From Shinella sumterensis (GTDB lineage: Bacteria; Pseudomonadota; Alphaproteobacteria; Rhizobiales; Rhizobiaceae), in the NCBI RefSeq assembly GCF_004514425.2, contig NZ_MYFN02000002.1, positions 620,912 through 684,911 on the forward strand: 64,000 nucleotides of DNA, in the 5' to 3' direction. The translations under genes were made by a program, and so were the position numbers. Each line of letters opens with the position of its first letter. Position 1 is the stretch's first letter. The notes under the pieces were generated by a model. The model worked only from the letters and a program-made list of their open reading frames with translations, ran no database searches and was not told where the DNA came from. Positions 32,358 to 42,337 of this stretch are shown in pieces.

Positions 32358-33290
32358 ATGGACCCGCTCAGTGATATCGTCGCTCTCCTGCGGCCCAGGG
32401 CCGCGATCGCGAAGCCCATTTCCGGGCGCGGCCGATGGGGCGTTCGTTACAGGGCCTATGACGCGCCCGGCTTCACGCTCGTCCTCACCGGGGAAGCCTG
32501 GGTCGCGTTGGGCGACCGGGAGCCGCTTCGCATTGCCGAAGGCGACTTTCTGCTTTTGCCGACGACGCCGGCGTTTTCCCTGTACAGTGAACCCGGCGTC
32601 GCCTGCATTCCCGCCGAACCTCTGGCGGAAGCTGTCCGCCATGGCGAGCAGCACGGTGCGCCGGACTTCGCGGCGCTGGGCGGGAGCTTTTCGATCGAGA
32701 GCGTCAACGCACAGCTGCTGCTCACGCTGCTGCCCGACGCGATCTTTATCCCTGCGTCGGCGGGGCGGGGGACGCGGTTCGGCCGCATGATCGAACTCTT
32801 GTCCGAGGAGTGCATGGCTGATCATCCGGGCAAGGAACTGGTTATCCAGCGCTTGCTGGAAATGCTGCTGGTCGAGGCGCTGCGGTGGGACGTCGGCGGC
32901 GACACCGCGGCATCGGCGAACCTGTTGAACGGGCTGCGCGATCCCGCCATGGCCCGTGCCCTGCGCGCCATCCACGAGGATGTCCGCACGCGATGGACGG
33001 TCGCCGAACTCGCTGGAATAGCCGGCATGTCGAGATCGGGTTTCGCCGCGCGATTCAACGAGGTTGTCGGTTGCGCGCCGATTGAATATCTCGCGCGCTG
33101 GCGCATCGCTATCGCCAAGCAGGCACTGCTGAGCGGCGCAAAGTCGCTCGACAGGATCGCGGATGAAATCGGTTACGAATCCGCCAGCGCGTTCAGCACG
33201 GCGTTCAGCAAGCGGCTCGGCTGCTCTCCGGGCCGGTTCGCGAGACGCCATGCCGTCAATGCGGGCGGCGGCATGCCGGCGGCCTCGTAA
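32358..33290 (+). CDS. AraC-family transcriptional regulator (cupin sensor)
   Basis: 310-residue regulator. The N-terminal half is a cupin-type sensor (MDPLSDIVALLRPRAAIAKPI, then EPLRIAEGDFLLLPTTPAFSL), as in the AraC_binding/cupin_6 group. The C-terminal 100 residues have two helix-turn-helix motifs (WTVAELAGIAGMSRSGFAARF and SLDRIADEIGYESASAFSTAF). It probably regulates the divergently transcribed SDR gene; the inducer is unknown. Confidence 0.9.
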   Translation: MDPLSDIVALLRPRAAIAKPISGRGRWGVRYRAYDAPGFTLVLTGEAWVALGDREPLRIAEGDFLLLPTTPAFSLYSEPGVACIPAEPLAEAVRHGEQHGAPDFAALGGSFSIESVNAQLLLTLLPDAIFIPASAGRGTRFGRMIELLSEECMADHPGKELVIQRLLEMLLVEALRWDVGGDTAASANLLNGLRDPAMARALRAIHEDVRTRWTVAELAGIAGMSRSGFAARFNEVVGCAPIEYLARWRIAIAKQALLSGAKSLDRIADEIGYESASAFSTAFSKRLGCSPGRFARRHAVNAGGGMPAAS

Positions 33291-33378
33291 CGCTGCCGCC
33301 TGGCGGAGAGGGACCACCGGCTGTTGCCGGTGGTCGAGAGTTTACAGGCAATCTGCCGAGCGATGACCGTTGCCGGTT

Positions 33379-34005
33379 TTATCGTACCGACAGCCAGTAC
33401 CGGTGAAGATCATCGATCCGTTCGCTGGTCATGATCGGCATCGCGTCCTTCAGGCGGTCCTCCGGCCAGTCCCACCACCGCATCTCCAGGAGCAGCGCGA
33501 TCTCCCGTTCGGCGAAACGCTTCCGGATCACCTTGGCGGGATTTCCGCCGACGATGGCGTAGGGTTCCACGTCCTTCGTCACGAGGGCCCGTGTCCCGAT
33601 CACCGCACCGTCGCCGACCTTGACGCCGGGCATGATGATCGCTTCGGAGCCGATCCAGACATCGTTGCCGATAACGGTGTCTCCGGCGGGAAGATAACCA
33701 TTTGCCGCGCCTTCGAATGCCGCCACCTCCGACATGAAGAAGAAGGGGAAGGTGCTGATCCATTCGTGTCGGTGGCCCTGGTTGCCCGCCATGATGAAGG
33801 CTGCGCCGGAACCGATCGAGCAGAAGCTCCCGATGATCAGCTTGTCCGCGCCCTCGTCAGGCAGGAGAAAGCGTGCGCAGTCATCGAAGCTGTGGCCGTG
33901 GTAGTAGCCGGAATAGTAGCTGTATCGTCTGACGATCAGGTTGGGATTGGTGACCTGCTTGTCGAGCGTCACGCCTCGAAAGGGGCTTTCGAAAAAGTTT
34001 TCCAT
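33379..34005 (-). CDS. catB: Type B chloramphenicol acetyltransferase (xenobiotic acetyltransferase)
   Basis: 208-residue hexapeptide-repeat acetyltransferase that transfers acetyl from acetyl-CoA to chloramphenicol. The sequence follows the CatB pattern throughout: [60 protein letters not shown], the left-handed beta-helix repeats ([20 protein letters not shown]) and [11 protein letters not shown] chromosomal catB is known from Agrobacterium, so this may be native rather than recently acquired. The start at 34005 gives the family length; the frame stays open upstream without conservation. A 26-bp perfect palindrome lies 57 bp upstream of the start. Confidence 0.93.
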   Translation of the reverse strand: MENFFESPFRGVTLDKQVTNPNLIVRRYSYYSGYYHGHSFDDCARFLLPDEGADKLIIGSFCSIGSGAAFIMAGNQGHRHEWISTFPFFFMSEVAAFEGAANGYLPAGDTVIGNDVWIGSEAIIMPGVKVGDGAVIGTRALVTKDVEPYAIVGGNPAKVIRKRFAEREIALLLEMRWWDWPEDRLKDAMPIMTSERIDDLHRYWLSVR

Positions 34006-34061
34006 CTGTGTATCTCTGCATATGAACCTTCGTTTCCGCATGCCCAGGCAAGCGGATGCGA

Positions 34062-34087
34062 GACGCGAACCCTGCAGGGTTCGCGTC
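34062..34087. repeat. 26-bp perfect palindrome in the catB leader
   Basis: A perfect inverted repeat (half GACGCGAACCCTG, no loop) lies between the 3' end of the LysR gene at 34200 and the catB start codon at 34005, both minus strand. It has no T-tract after it, so it is less likely a simple terminator. It could be a protein-binding site or an mRNA hairpin that affects catB expression. Confidence 0.7.
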
Positions 34088-34199
34088 GAAGCTCCTCGCG
34101 TTCAGCGGGAGCTAGATGCAGGGAATACTCGCGGCCTTGATCATGGGGTTTTCTACCGCACATTTTCATGCCAGCCAAGGGCGCTCAGGCCGCAACCGG

Positions 34200-35117
34200 T
34201 CAAGGACCAAGTTGATCTTGTCTGCCATTCGCGAAGTCCCGCGCAGCCTTGATGAAGGCCGTGAAGGCAGCCGGGGGATTCTTCCTTCCGGGATAGTAAA
34301 GGGCCAGAGGCGCCAGGGCCGGGGTCCAGTCCTCGAGGACGCGGACAAGCCGCCCTGCTGCAATGTCCTCGCGCACGTCCGCCTCCATGACATATCCGAG
34401 GCCGATGCCGTTCTGGGCCGCGATCCTGACGAGGCTTGACTCGTCGAGGGTGATCGCGCCCTGCACATCGATCTGGACGGCTTCTCCATCCTTCTCAAAT
34501 CGCCATCGGAACAAGGCATTGTTCGGCAGGCGCGCCCGGATGCAGCGAAACCGGTACAGGTCCGCCGGAACGGTCGGCGCGCCGTGCATGCGGAGGAACG
34601 CGGGGGACGCCACGACCGCATTGCTGCGCTTCAATCCGAGCGGCACGGCAATCATGTCGTTCGGCACCAGGTCCGCGGGCCTCAGTCCGAGGTCGAACCC
34701 GGCCGCGACGATGTCGACCAGCCGCCCCTCCGTGACCAGGTCGATATGCACCTGGGGATGGCGCTGCAGGAACGAGAGGATAAGCGGCTCCATCACCTCC
34801 CGGGCTGCCGTGGCGAACGCATTGATGCGCAGCGTCCCGGTCGGAACCTCCTGGAGCGACTGGGCGGCCAGCATGGCGTCGTGGATGTCGGTCATCGCCG
34901 GACCGACCCGTTCGACGAAGGTCTTTCCCGCATCGGTCAGCGAAACGCTTCGCGTTGTCCGGTTGAAGAGGCGGATGCCGAGGCGTTGTTCGAGTTTTGC
35001 GATGGAATTGCTCAATGCTGTAGTCGATATGCCGAGATCGAGGGCGGCCGCTCTGAAAGAGCCCAGGCGGGCGATGCTGAGAACGGCATCAAGTTCGGCA
35101 AGAACGGATCGGGTCAT
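34200..35117 (-). CDS. LysR-family transcriptional regulator
   Basis: 305-residue regulator of the CrgA-like subgroup. The N-terminal helix-turn-helix is in [20 protein letters not shown] (residues about 17-37), followed by the linker helix [19 protein letters not shown] and a type-2 periplasmic-binding-like effector domain ([15 protein letters not shown] onward). It is divergent from the SnoaL-like/SDR pair at 35256-36361 and is probably its regulator. It is also 194 bp upstream of catB in the same direction, so read-through into catB is possible. Confidence 0.9.
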   Translation of the reverse strand: MTRSVLAELDAVLSIARLGSFRAAALDLGISTTALSNSIAKLEQRLGIRLFNRTTRSVSLTDAGKTFVERVGPAMTDIHDAMLAAQSLQEVPTGTLRINAFATAAREVMEPLILSFLQRHPQVHIDLVTEGRLVDIVAAGFDLGLRPADLVPNDMIAVPLGLKRSNAVVASPAFLRMHGAPTVPADLYRFRCIRARLPNNALFRWRFEKDGEAVQIDVQGAITLDESSLVRIAAQNGIGLGYVMEADVREDIAAGRLVRVLEDWTPALAPLALYYPGRKNPPAAFTAFIKAARDFANGRQDQLGP

Positions 35118-35255
35118 TGTCCCTCTTTTCGCAACGTCTCATCCTCCTTTGTCCCGCTTATCCTGTCAATGAGGGTGGTCTACCTTTGGGCCAGTCGATC
35201 TCAAACGGAGGTCGAACGGGAGCCGAAGGGCTCAGACGGGACCAGGAGGAATCGC

Positions 35256-35585
35256 ATGACAATCAAATTACCCAAAGCCATCGAAGCCTATTTCGAGGCG
35301 GACCGGACAGGTAGCCCGGATGCGATCGCCGCCACATTCACCGAGAACGGTGTCGTGAAGGATAAGGGCAAGACCCATAAGGGACGTGAGGCCATCCGCG
35401 CGTGGATGGCCGACGAGGCCCAGCAGTACAGCTACACCGTCGAGCCCTTCCTGATCACCACCGAGAACGGAAAGACCCAGGTAACGGCGCACGCGGCTGG
35501 CGACTTCCCCGGCAGCCCGATCGACCTGCGGTTTTTCTTCGTCCTCGCGGGCGACAAGGTATCGGAACTGGAGATCACCGTATGA
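35256..35585 (+). CDS. SnoaL-like / NTF2-fold protein
   Basis: 109-residue small domain of the SnoaL/nuclear-transport-factor-2 fold: [22 protein letters not shown], then [23 protein letters not shown] core and [18 protein letters not shown] at the end. Such proteins often accompany SDRs. CAGGAGG is placed eight bases before the ATG. The stop overlaps the next gene's start (ATGA), so the two are translationally coupled. The reaction is unknown. Confidence 0.82.
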   Translation: MTIKLPKAIEAYFEADRTGSPDAIAATFTENGVVKDKGKTHKGREAIRAWMADEAQQYSYTVEPFLITTENGKTQVTAHAAGDFPGSPIDLRFFFVLAGDKVSELEITV

Positions 35586-36361
35586 GCGATTTTCTCTCCC
35601 TGGAGGGCCGCAGGGCCCTCATCACCGGCGGCACCTCGGGGGCAGGCGCGGCAACCGTGTCGCTGTTCAAGGAACTCGGCGCGCGCGTGCTGACCACCGC
35701 TCGTTCGAAGCCGAAGAACTTCTCCGGTGCGGCATTCGTCGAAGCCGACCTGACGACCAAGGACGGTGTCCGAACGGTCGTCGATGCCGTGGCTCGGGAG
35801 CTTGGCGGGCTCGACATCCTCGTGAACGTGCTGGGCGGTTCGTCCGCGCCTTCAGGTGGCTTTGCCTCGCTGAGCGACGAGGAGTGGGACAAGGAATTCA
35901 ACCTCAATTTCTTCCCGGCGGTCCGGTTGGATCGCGCGCTCATTCCCGGAATGATCGCGCAGGGACATGGCGTCGTCATCCATGTCACATCGATCCAGAA
36001 CCGGCTGCCTTTGCCGCAGGCGACGACGGGTTATGCTTCGGCCAAGGGTGCTCTCAACACCTACAGCAAAAGCATCTCGAAAGAGGTTTCGCCGAAGGGC
36101 GTGCGCGTCGTGCGGGTGTCTCCCGGCTGGATCGCCGATCCGGGCTCCAATGGCCTGGCTCTGCGCATAGCCGAGGAAGCGGGCATCAGCTATGACGAGG
36201 CGGTTCAGGTGATCATGAACACCCTTGGCGGCATCCCGCTGGGAAGGCCCGCCGCACCCGAAGAGGTTGCCGACCTGATCGCCTTCCTTGCCTCGGACCG
36301 CGCATCGTCCATCACCGGGACGGAGCATGTGATCGACGGTGGCACCGTTCCCACGGCTTGA
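35582..36361 (+). CDS. SDR-family oxidoreductase coupled to the SnoaL-like gene
   Basis: 259-residue short-chain dehydrogenase. The cofactor motif is TGGTSGAG (residues about 16-23); the usual NNAG is altered to NVLGG near residue 83; catalytic serine and Y-A-S-A-K are present (VTSIQN, then [13 protein letters not shown]). Its ATGA start overlaps the SnoaL-like stop, so the two form one operon, probably controlled by the divergent LysR gene. The function is likely a small-molecule reduction; the substrate is unknown. Confidence 0.87.
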   Translation: MSDFLSLEGRRALITGGTSGAGAATVSLFKELGARVLTTARSKPKNFSGAAFVEADLTTKDGVRTVVDAVARELGGLDILVNVLGGSSAPSGGFASLSDEEWDKEFNLNFFPAVRLDRALIPGMIAQGHGVVIHVTSIQNRLPLPQATTGYASAKGALNTYSKSISKEVSPKGVRVVRVSPGWIADPGSNGLALRIAEEAGISYDEAVQVIMNTLGGIPLGRPAAPEEVADLIAFLASDRASSITGTEHVIDGGTVPTA

Positions 36362-36422
36362 AGACAGGGGATTTGCGGCGAGCCGCAACTCCACGTCCCG
36401 ACGGAATGTAACGGGATCAGCA

Positions 36423-36453
36423 GCGGCCGGGGAGGGCACTCCGCCCTGGCCGC
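36423..36453 (+). terminator. Possible terminator hairpin after the SDR gene
   Basis: A nested hairpin pairs GCGGCC with GGCCGC and AGGGC with GCCCT, about 60 bp after the SDR stop codon. No T-tract follows, so its role as a terminator is tentative. Confidence 0.4.
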
Positions 36454-36573
36454 TTATCCGACGCCCGAACTCGCTGCGGCGCTAAAAAGGATGGCTGAGC
36501 AGTGGAACCGATTGGTTTATGCGATAAGGTGCTGATAGCGGCCGGCAGGCCGGTGTCATGAGGAGAGCATTGC

Positions 36574-37560
36574 ATGAAGGATAGACAGTTCGGGCGCACG
36601 GGCCGCGTGGTCTCGGAGATCGGGTTCGGAGCCTGGGCCATCGGTGGCGCCTGGGGGGACGTTTCGGAGGAGGAGGCGCGGGGCGCGTTGCATGCGGCGC
36701 TCGATGCCGGCACGACCTTCATCGATACGGCCGACGTCTATGGCGACGGCCGCTCGGAGCGCATCATCGCGGACGTGCTGAAGGCGCGCGGCGGCGAGCG
36801 GCCCTATGTGGCGACCAAGGCCGGGCGTCGCGCCGTGCCCCATGTCGCGGACGAATATAACCGCAAGAACCTGACCGCCTTTGTCGACCGTTCGCTGCAG
36901 AACCTTTCGACGGATTGCCTCGATCTCGTACAGCTGCATTGCCCGCCGACCGAGGTCTATTACCGACCCGAGGTGTTCGGCATCCTCGACGACCTCGTGC
37001 AGGCGGGCAAGATCCGCAATTACGGCGTCTCGGTCGAGAAGGTCGAGGAAGCGCTGAAGGCGATCGAATATCCCGGCGTCGTCTCGGTGCAGATCATCTA
37101 CAACATCTTCCGCCAGCGCCCGGCCGGCCTGTTCTTCCGCGAGGCGAAGGCGAGGGACGTGGCCGTCATCGTGCGCGTACCGCTCGCCTCGGGCCTGCTG
37201 ACGGGCAAGATGAACGCCGCCACGCAGTTCGCAGCCGACGACCATCGTGCCTTCAACCGGAACGGCGAGGCCTTCGACAAGGGCGAGACCTTCTCGGGCG
37301 TGCCCTATGATGTTGCGCTGGACGCCGTCGAGGCGGTGCGCAAGCTGGTGCCCGACAATGTCACGATGGCGCAGTTCGCCTTGCGCTGGATTCTCATGGA
37401 GGAGGCGGTGAGCGTGGTCATTCCGGGCGCGAAGAACGCCGCCCAGGCGAAGACCAACAGTGCGGCGAGCGACGCGGCGGCGCTGCCGGCCGGGACGATG
37501 GAGGCGCTGCGTGCGCTCTATCGCGAGCGGATTGCGCCGCACGTGCACCAGCTCTGGTAG
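36574..37560 (+). CDS. Aldo/keto reductase
   Basis: 328-residue TIM-barrel NADPH-dependent oxidoreductase. The catalytic tetrad fits the family: D and Y in FIDTADVYGDGRSE (residues about 50-63), K in VATKAG near residue 87, and H in LVQLHCPP near residue 121. The C-terminal cofactor segment VVIPGAKNAAQAKTN is clear. The substrate is unknown. It stands alone, with a 212-bp upstream gap and GAGGAGAG before the ATG. Confidence 0.92.
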   Translation: MKDRQFGRTGRVVSEIGFGAWAIGGAWGDVSEEEARGALHAALDAGTTFIDTADVYGDGRSERIIADVLKARGGERPYVATKAGRRAVPHVADEYNRKNLTAFVDRSLQNLSTDCLDLVQLHCPPTEVYYRPEVFGILDDLVQAGKIRNYGVSVEKVEEALKAIEYPGVVSVQIIYNIFRQRPAGLFFREAKARDVAVIVRVPLASGLLTGKMNAATQFAADDHRAFNRNGEAFDKGETFSGVPYDVALDAVEAVRKLVPDNVTMAQFALRWILMEEAVSVVIPGAKNAAQAKTNSAASDAAALPAGTMEALRALYRERIAPHVHQLW

Positions 37561-37629
37561 GCATCGGGCAAGTCGGGCGGCGGCCGGAGAGCGCCGCTGC
37601 CTGACCTGCTCCGCCGGTCCTGATGCGGC

Positions 37630-37827
37630 TCAGAAGTTGAGGAACTGCCTGGGGTCCTGCCGCGCGCGCATCAGGAGGTCGAGCTCCCGCTTGGACGGGC
37701 CGAACTTTTCGAAAAGCCGTTCGGCTTCCGTGTGCGAAAGCCCGTAGGCCGTTCGAAAACTGTCGAGTGTATAGCGTTCTCCCGAAAGCCGCCGGTGATC
37801 GGGAAAGAGTTTAGACTGTTCCTGCAT
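37630..37827 (-). CDS. Small hypothetical helix-rich protein
   Basis: Probable 65-residue protein starting MQEQSKLFPDHRRLSGERYT. Its C-terminal two-thirds (TLDSFRTAYGLSHTEAERLFEKFGPSKRELDLLM) read like a compact helix-turn-helix-like fold of the kind common in small rhizobial proteins. No family was recognised. The ATG at 37827 is one of several possible starts; the frame is open for another 76 codons, but the extension looks like GC-rich noise. It converges on the aldo/keto reductase gene. Confidence 0.55.
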   Translation of the reverse strand: MQEQSKLFPDHRRLSGERYTLDSFRTAYGLSHTEAERLFEKFGPSKRELDLLMRARQDPRQFLNF

Positions 37828-38316
37828 TTGCCATCGTGCCCAAACAAGGTTGCGTGCCCTTTCAACCGGTTGGGGCAGCGATTGTTCCGGGCGTCCGTCG
37901 CAAAATCGCGGGCCGATACGGGGCGCGTGGCCGCACGGCGAAAGGTTGCCGCGCCGCATCGCGATTCGGCCGCAATCGGACCGGGCGATTGCCGCATGAA
38001 CCGTCGCCTCGTGACGGGCCCCGATCGCACGACGGCCGCCGCCGAGCGGCGCCATTGCCCGCGGCGCTCGGCGCAGCGGCCCGGATTCTTCGCTGAACGG
38101 ACGCCGTGTAAGGCCCTTAAGGGTGATTTCCCGTGAACGAATATGCTCGCGAAAGTAGGCTTGTCCCCGTTGTCTGTTCCATGTGCCGGGTCTTTCGCGA
38201 TGCGGCTTTTGCCCTATCCCGGCTGAAAGGGAACCGGTTTTTCAAACGTGTCGAGCATTGTTGACTAACTCTAGTAATTCCCTAGGCTTTTGGCAGAAAC
38301 GCACAGGAGGTTGGAC
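37828..38316. other. Intergenic region upstream of the sulfate transporter
   Basis: No supported gene lies in these 489 bp. The last 60 bp before sbp are AT-richer and contain TTGACT (38261-38266) and two CTAG tetramers 11 bp apart (38271 and 38282), a plausible promoter or regulator region for the sulfate operon. This assignment is by position only. Confidence 0.4.
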
Positions 38317-39342
38317 ATGTCTATTTTGGTGAAACGGGTAGGGGCCTTGCTCCTGGGTGTCGGGCTGGCTTTTGGCAGCGTCACGGCGACATGGGCGCAG
38401 ACGACGCTGCTCAATGTGTCCTACGATCCGACCCGCGAACTCTACAAGGATTACAACGAGGCGTTCGCCAAGCACTGGAAGGCCGAGACTGGCGAGGATG
38501 TGACCATCCAGCAGTCGCATGGCGGCTCGGGCAAGCAGGCCCGCGCGGTGATCGACGGCCTGGAGGCCGATGTCGTGACGCTGGCGCTCGAGAGCGACAT
38601 CAACGCCATCGTGGAAAAGACCGGCAAGATCAACAAGGACTGGCGCACGCGCCTGCCCAACAATTCCTCGCCCTATACCTCCACGATCGTCTTCCTGGTG
38701 CGCAAGGGCAACCCCAAGGGCATCAAGAACTGGGGCGACCTGGTGAAGGGCGACGTGCAGATCGTGACGCCGAACCCGAAGACCTCTGGCGGCGCGCGCT
38801 GGAACTACCTCGCCGCCTGGGCTTGGGCCAATGAGGAATTCGGCGGCGATCAGGACAAGATCAAGGCGTATATCGCCGACCTCTACAAGCGGGCGCCGGT
38901 TCTCGACACGGGTGCGCGCGGCGCGCTGACGACCTTCGCCCAGCGCCAGATCGGCGACGTTCTGCTCGCCTGGGAAAACGAGGCCTATCTGGCCGGTGCC
39001 GAGTTCGGCGCTGACGCCTTCGACATCGTCGCCCCGCCGATCTCGATCCTCGCCGAGCCGCCGGTCGCCGTGGTCGACGGCAATGTGGATGCCAAGGGCA
39101 CGCGCAAGCAGGCCGAGGCCTATCTGAACTACCTCTATTCCGAGGAAGGCCAGAACATCGCGGCCAAGCACTTCTATCGCCCGTCTAAACGCGAGGTGGT
39201 GAAGCCGGAGTTGCTGCAACAGCTTCCCGAGATTAAGCTGGTCACCATCGACGACCCGATCTTCGGCGGATGGGCCAAGGCGCAGCCCGAGCACTTCGGC
39301 GATGGCGGCGTCTTCGACCAGATCTACAAGCCGGGGAACTGA
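38317..39342 (+). CDS. sbp: Sulfate/thiosulfate ABC transporter substrate-binding protein
   Basis: 341-residue periplasmic sulfate-binding protein. The signal peptide ends at TWAQ (about residue 28). Mature motifs are typical of Sbp/Cys[38 protein letters not shown] and [24 protein letters not shown] lies before the ATG at 38317. It is the first gene of the sulfate uptake operon sbp-cysT-cysW-cysA, in which each later gene follows within 20 bp or overlaps. Confidence 0.96.
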   Translation: MSILVKRVGALLLGVGLAFGSVTATWAQTTLLNVSYDPTRELYKDYNEAFAKHWKAETGEDVTIQQSHGGSGKQARAVIDGLEADVVTLALESDINAIVEKTGKINKDWRTRLPNNSSPYTSTIVFLVRKGNPKGIKNWGDLVKGDVQIVTPNPKTSGGARWNYLAAWAWANEEFGGDQDKIKAYIADLYKRAPVLDTGARGALTTFAQRQIGDVLLAWENEAYLAGAEFGADAFDIVAPPISILAEPPVAVVDGNVDAKGTRKQAEAYLNYLYSEEGQNIAAKHFYRPSKREVVKPELLQQLPEIKLVTIDDPIFGGWAKAQPEHFGDGGVFDQIYKPGN

Positions 39343-39347
39343 GAACC

Positions 39348-40211
39348 TTGACGACGACTGCTGCTGCTTCCGGGCGGTGGCGACTGAGACAACCGAGCGT
39401 CATTCCGGGTTTCGGACTGACGCTCGGTTTTTCGCTCGCCTATCTCACGCTCATCATCCTTATTCCGCTTGCCGGCCTCGTCTGGCGTTCGGCGTCCCTG
39501 TCGGGCGCTGAATTCCTCGGCATCCTTTCCGATCCCCGAACGGTCAATGCGTTGAAGGTCTCCTTCGGCACCGCCTTCATCGCGGCCATCGTCAATGTGG
39601 TCTTCGGCGTCATCGTCGCCTGGGTCATCGTGCGTTACGAGTTCCCCGGCCGGCGCATCGTCGATGCGGTCGTGGACCTGCCCTTCGCGCTGCCCACGGC
39701 GGTTGCCGGCATCGCGCTTGCCGCGCTCTACGCCCCGAACGGCTGGATCGGCCAGATCCTCAACGTCGTCGGCATCAAGGCGGCCTTCAACCCGACGGGC
39801 ATCGTGATCGCGCTGGTGTTCATCGGCCTGCCCTTCGTGGTGCGCACGGTGCAGCCGGTCATGGAGGAGATCGACAGCGAGATCGAGGAAGCCGCGGCGA
39901 CGCTCGGCGCCAACCGTTTCCAGACGGTGTTCCGTGTGCTGCTGCCGGGCCTGGCGCCGGCCATCCTCACGGGGTTCGCGCTCGCCTTTGCGCGCGGTGT
40001 CGGCGAATACGGGTCCGTCATCTTCATTGCCGGCAACATTCCCTATGTGTCGGAAATCGCGCCGCTGCTCATCGTCATCCGGCTGGAGGAGTTCAGCTAC
40101 GGGGCTGCGACCGCCATCGCCACGATCATGCTGGCGCTGTCCTTCGCCATGCTGCTGGTCATCAACCTCATCCAGGCGTGGAGCCGCAGGAGATACGGTC
40201 ATGGCGCATAA
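39348..40211 (+). CDS. cysT: Sulfate ABC transporter permease CysT
   Basis: 287-residue inner-membrane permease of the sulfate transporter, with about six transmembrane helices. The ATPase-coupling EAA loop is [22 protein letters not shown]. The probable start is TTG at 39348 (reading [20 protein letters not shown]), six bases after the sbp stop, because no ATG gives the family N terminus; a longer frame from 39270 overlaps sbp and is unlikely. It overlaps cysW by 11 bases. Confidence 0.93.
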   Translation: MTTTAAASGRWRLRQPSVIPGFGLTLGFSLAYLTLIILIPLAGLVWRSASLSGAEFLGILSDPRTVNALKVSFGTAFIAAIVNVVFGVIVAWVIVRYEFPGRRIVDAVVDLPFALPTAVAGIALAALYAPNGWIGQILNVVGIKAAFNPTGIVIALVFIGLPFVVRTVQPVMEEIDSEIEEAAATLGANRFQTVFRVLLPGLAPAILTGFALAFARGVGEYGSVIFIAGNIPYVSEIAPLLIVIRLEEFSYGAATAIATIMLALSFAMLLVINLIQAWSRRRYGHGA

Positions 40212-41064
40212 GTCTTCCCGCCGCCTGCGTTCGCCCACGACGGAGGCGCCCGCCGCCCGCTACACGCTGATGGCGCTGGCCTTCCTCTTCCTGACGCTCT
40301 TCCTGCTGTTGCCGCTGGTGGCCGTGTTCATCGAGGCGTTCCGCAAGGGCACCGCGGAGTTCCTGGCGGCCTTCGGCGATCCCGATACGCTGGCCGCCAT
40401 CCGGCTGACGCTGCTGGTGGCCGTCATCGCCGTGCCGCTCAACCTGGTGTTCGGCGTGGCGGCGGCCTGGGCCATCGCCAAGTTCGAGTTCAAGGGCAAG
40501 GCGTTCCTGACGACGCTGATCGATCTTCCCTTCTCGGTCTCGCCGGTCATTTCCGGCCTCGTCTATGTGCTGCTGTTCGGCGCGGGCAGCGTGCTCGGGC
40601 CCTGGCTGAAGAGCCACGGCATCGAAATCCTCTTCGCGGTGCCGGGCATCGTGCTCGCCACCATCTTCGTGACCTTCCCCTTCGTGGCGCGCGAGCTTAT
40701 CCCGCTCATGCAGGAGCAGGGCACGGGCGACGAGGAGGCGGCATTGTCGCTCGGCGCGAGCGGCTGGCAGACCTTCTGGTATGTCACGCTGCCCAACATC
40801 AAGTGGGGCCTGCTCTACGGCGTGCTGCTCTGCAATGCGCGCGCGATGGGCGAGTTCGGGGCGGTCTCGGTGGTTTCGGGCCATATCCGCGGCCTCACCA
40901 ACACGATGCCGCTGCATGTGGAGATCCTCTACAACGAGTACAATTTCGTCGCCGCCTTTGCGGTGGCGTCGCTGCTCGCCGCACTCGCGCTCGTCACGCT
41001 GATCGTCAAGACGGCGCTCGAACTTCACTACGGCGCGGAAATCGCCGCCGGCCGCAAGCATTGA
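40201..41064 (+). CDS. cysW: Sulfate ABC transporter permease CysW
   Basis: 287-residue second permease of the sulfate transporter, with about six transmembrane segments and an EAA loop [23 protein letters not shown] CysW-typical segment [21 protein letters not shown] precedes the last helices. The ATG at 40201 lies inside the end of cysT (11-base overlap), which indicates translational coupling of the two permease subunits. Confidence 0.95.
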   Translation: MAHKSSRRLRSPTTEAPAARYTLMALAFLFLTLFLLLPLVAVFIEAFRKGTAEFLAAFGDPDTLAAIRLTLLVAVIAVPLNLVFGVAAAWAIAKFEFKGKAFLTTLIDLPFSVSPVISGLVYVLLFGAGSVLGPWLKSHGIEILFAVPGIVLATIFVTFPFVARELIPLMQEQGTGDEEAALSLGASGWQTFWYVTLPNIKWGLLYGVLLCNARAMGEFGAVSVVSGHIRGLTNTMPLHVEILYNEYNFVAAFAVASLLAALALVTLIVKTALELHYGAEIAAGRKH

Positions 41065-41083
41065 TCTGAAAGGCACGCCCGCA

Positions 41084-42136
41084 ATGGACGTCAGTGTAAA
41101 AAACCTTCGCAAGGAATTCGACCGCTACCCGGCGCTGCACGATGTCTCGCTCGACATCCGCTCCGGCGAGCTGATCGCGCTTCTGGGGCCATCCGGTTCC
41201 GGCAAGACCACCCTGCTGCGCCTCATCGCCGGCCTTGAGCAGCCCACGCTCGGCAGCATCCATTTCGGCGACGAGGATGCCTCGCACAAGACCGTGCAGG
41301 AGCGCAATATCGGCTTCGTGTTCCAGCATTACGCCCTGTTCCGCCACATGACGGTGGCCGACAACATCGCCTTCGGGCTGACGGTGCGTCCGCGCGGCGA
41401 GCGGCCGCCCAAGGCGGAAATCCGTCGCCGCGTGAGCGAGCTTCTGGAGATGGTGCAGCTTTCGGGGCTTGAGAAACGCTATCCCAACCAGCTGTCCGGC
41501 GGCCAGCGCCAGCGCGTGGCGCTCGCCCGCGCCATGGCGATCGAGCCGCGCGTGCTGCTGCTCGACGAGCCGTTCGGCGCGCTCGATGCCAAGGTGCGCA
41601 AGGAGCTGCGCCGCTGGCTGCGCGAGTTCCATGACCGCACCGGCCACACCACCGTCTTCGTGACCCATGACCAGGAGGAAGCGCTGGAGCTCGCCGACCG
41701 TGTCGTGGTGATGAGCCAGGGCAAGATCGAGCAGGTCGGCTCCTCGGACGACGTCTACGACCGGCCGAATTCGCCCTTCGTCTTCTCCTTCATCGGCGAC
41801 AGCGCGAGCGTGCCGGTCAGCATCGTCGACGGCTCGGTGCGGTTCCGGGGCGACGAGATCGGGGTTGCCGCGCCTGAGGGCGATATCGTGAGCGGCGAGG
41901 CGACGCTGTTCTTCCGCCCGCAGGACGTGGCCGTCGTCACCGATCCGTCCGCACCGGCGCTGGAAGGGCGCGTCGTAACCTCCCGGCGGCTTGCCGGCAC
42001 GCGCATCGCGGATCTGGATATCGGCGGGGCGGACGACCCGCTCCATGTGGAGATCGAGGTGCCGCTGGATGCGCAGGCGGCCAATGGCACGTCGATCCGC
42101 TTCCGTCCGCTCCGCTTCAAGCTGTTTGCGAAATAA
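41084..42136 (+). CDS. cysA: Sulfate ABC transporter ATP-binding protein CysA
   Basis: 350-residue ATPase that powers sulfate import. Walker [10 protein letters not shown] is at residues about 35-43, the Q-loop follows in FVFQHYALF, the signature is [15 protein letters not shown], and Walker B is [13 protein letters not shown]. The C-terminal part is a TOBE-like regulatory domain (FRPQDVAV). It starts 19 bp after cysW and closes the operon. A weak hairpin (GGGACCG/CGGTCCC, 42142-42163) follows the stop. Confidence 0.96.
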   Translation: MDVSVKNLRKEFDRYPALHDVSLDIRSGELIALLGPSGSGKTTLLRLIAGLEQPTLGSIHFGDEDASHKTVQERNIGFVFQHYALFRHMTVADNIAFGLTVRPRGERPPKAEIRRRVSELLEMVQLSGLEKRYPNQLSGGQRQRVALARAMAIEPRVLLLDEPFGALDAKVRKELRRWLREFHDRTGHTTVFVTHDQEEALELADRVVVMSQGKIEQVGSSDDVYDRPNSPFVFSFIGDSASVPVSIVDGSVRFRGDEIGVAAPEGDIVSGEATLFFRPQDVAVVTDPSAPALEGRVVTSRRLAGTRIADLDIGGADDPLHVEIEVPLDAQAANGTSIRFRPLRFKLFAK

Positions 42137-42151
42137 AGGGAGGGACCGGCC

Positions 42152-42295
42152 TCAGTCGGTCCCCGTTCCGAAGGCCTGCCGCAGCGCCTCGTCATGCGAG
42201 CGCAGGGATGGACCCTGCGCGAGCGGTATGATCAGGACGAGAACGACCAGTGTCGTGATAAAAAGCGCCCCTGGCAGCAAGAACCTCGATTTCAC
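42152..42295 (-). CDS. Small single-pass membrane protein opposite the end of cysA
   Basis: A 47-residue protein on the minus strand between cysA and eptA. It starts with GTG at 42295, preceded by GAGGTG at good spacing. The sequence has a basic N terminus (MKSRF), one hydrophobic helix (LLPGALFITTLVVLVLIIPL) and a short polar tail (SLRSHDEALRQAFGTGTD). No family was recognised; the ribosome-binding site and the transmembrane profile are the evidence. It is divergent from eptA. Confidence 0.55.
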   Translation of the reverse strand: MKSRFLLPGALFITTLVVLVLIIPLAQGPSLRSHDEALRQAFGTGTD

Positions 42296-42337
42296 GCATC
42301 ACCTCATATCTGCACGCGCCCCTTTTTCCCGCTCAAC

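Noticed and set aside
33379..34005. catB as a recently transferred cassette (integron attC or transposon)
   Set aside because: No integrase, attC-like site or transposase was seen, and chromosomal catB is known in Agrobacterium relatives. The palindrome upstream does not have attC core sites.
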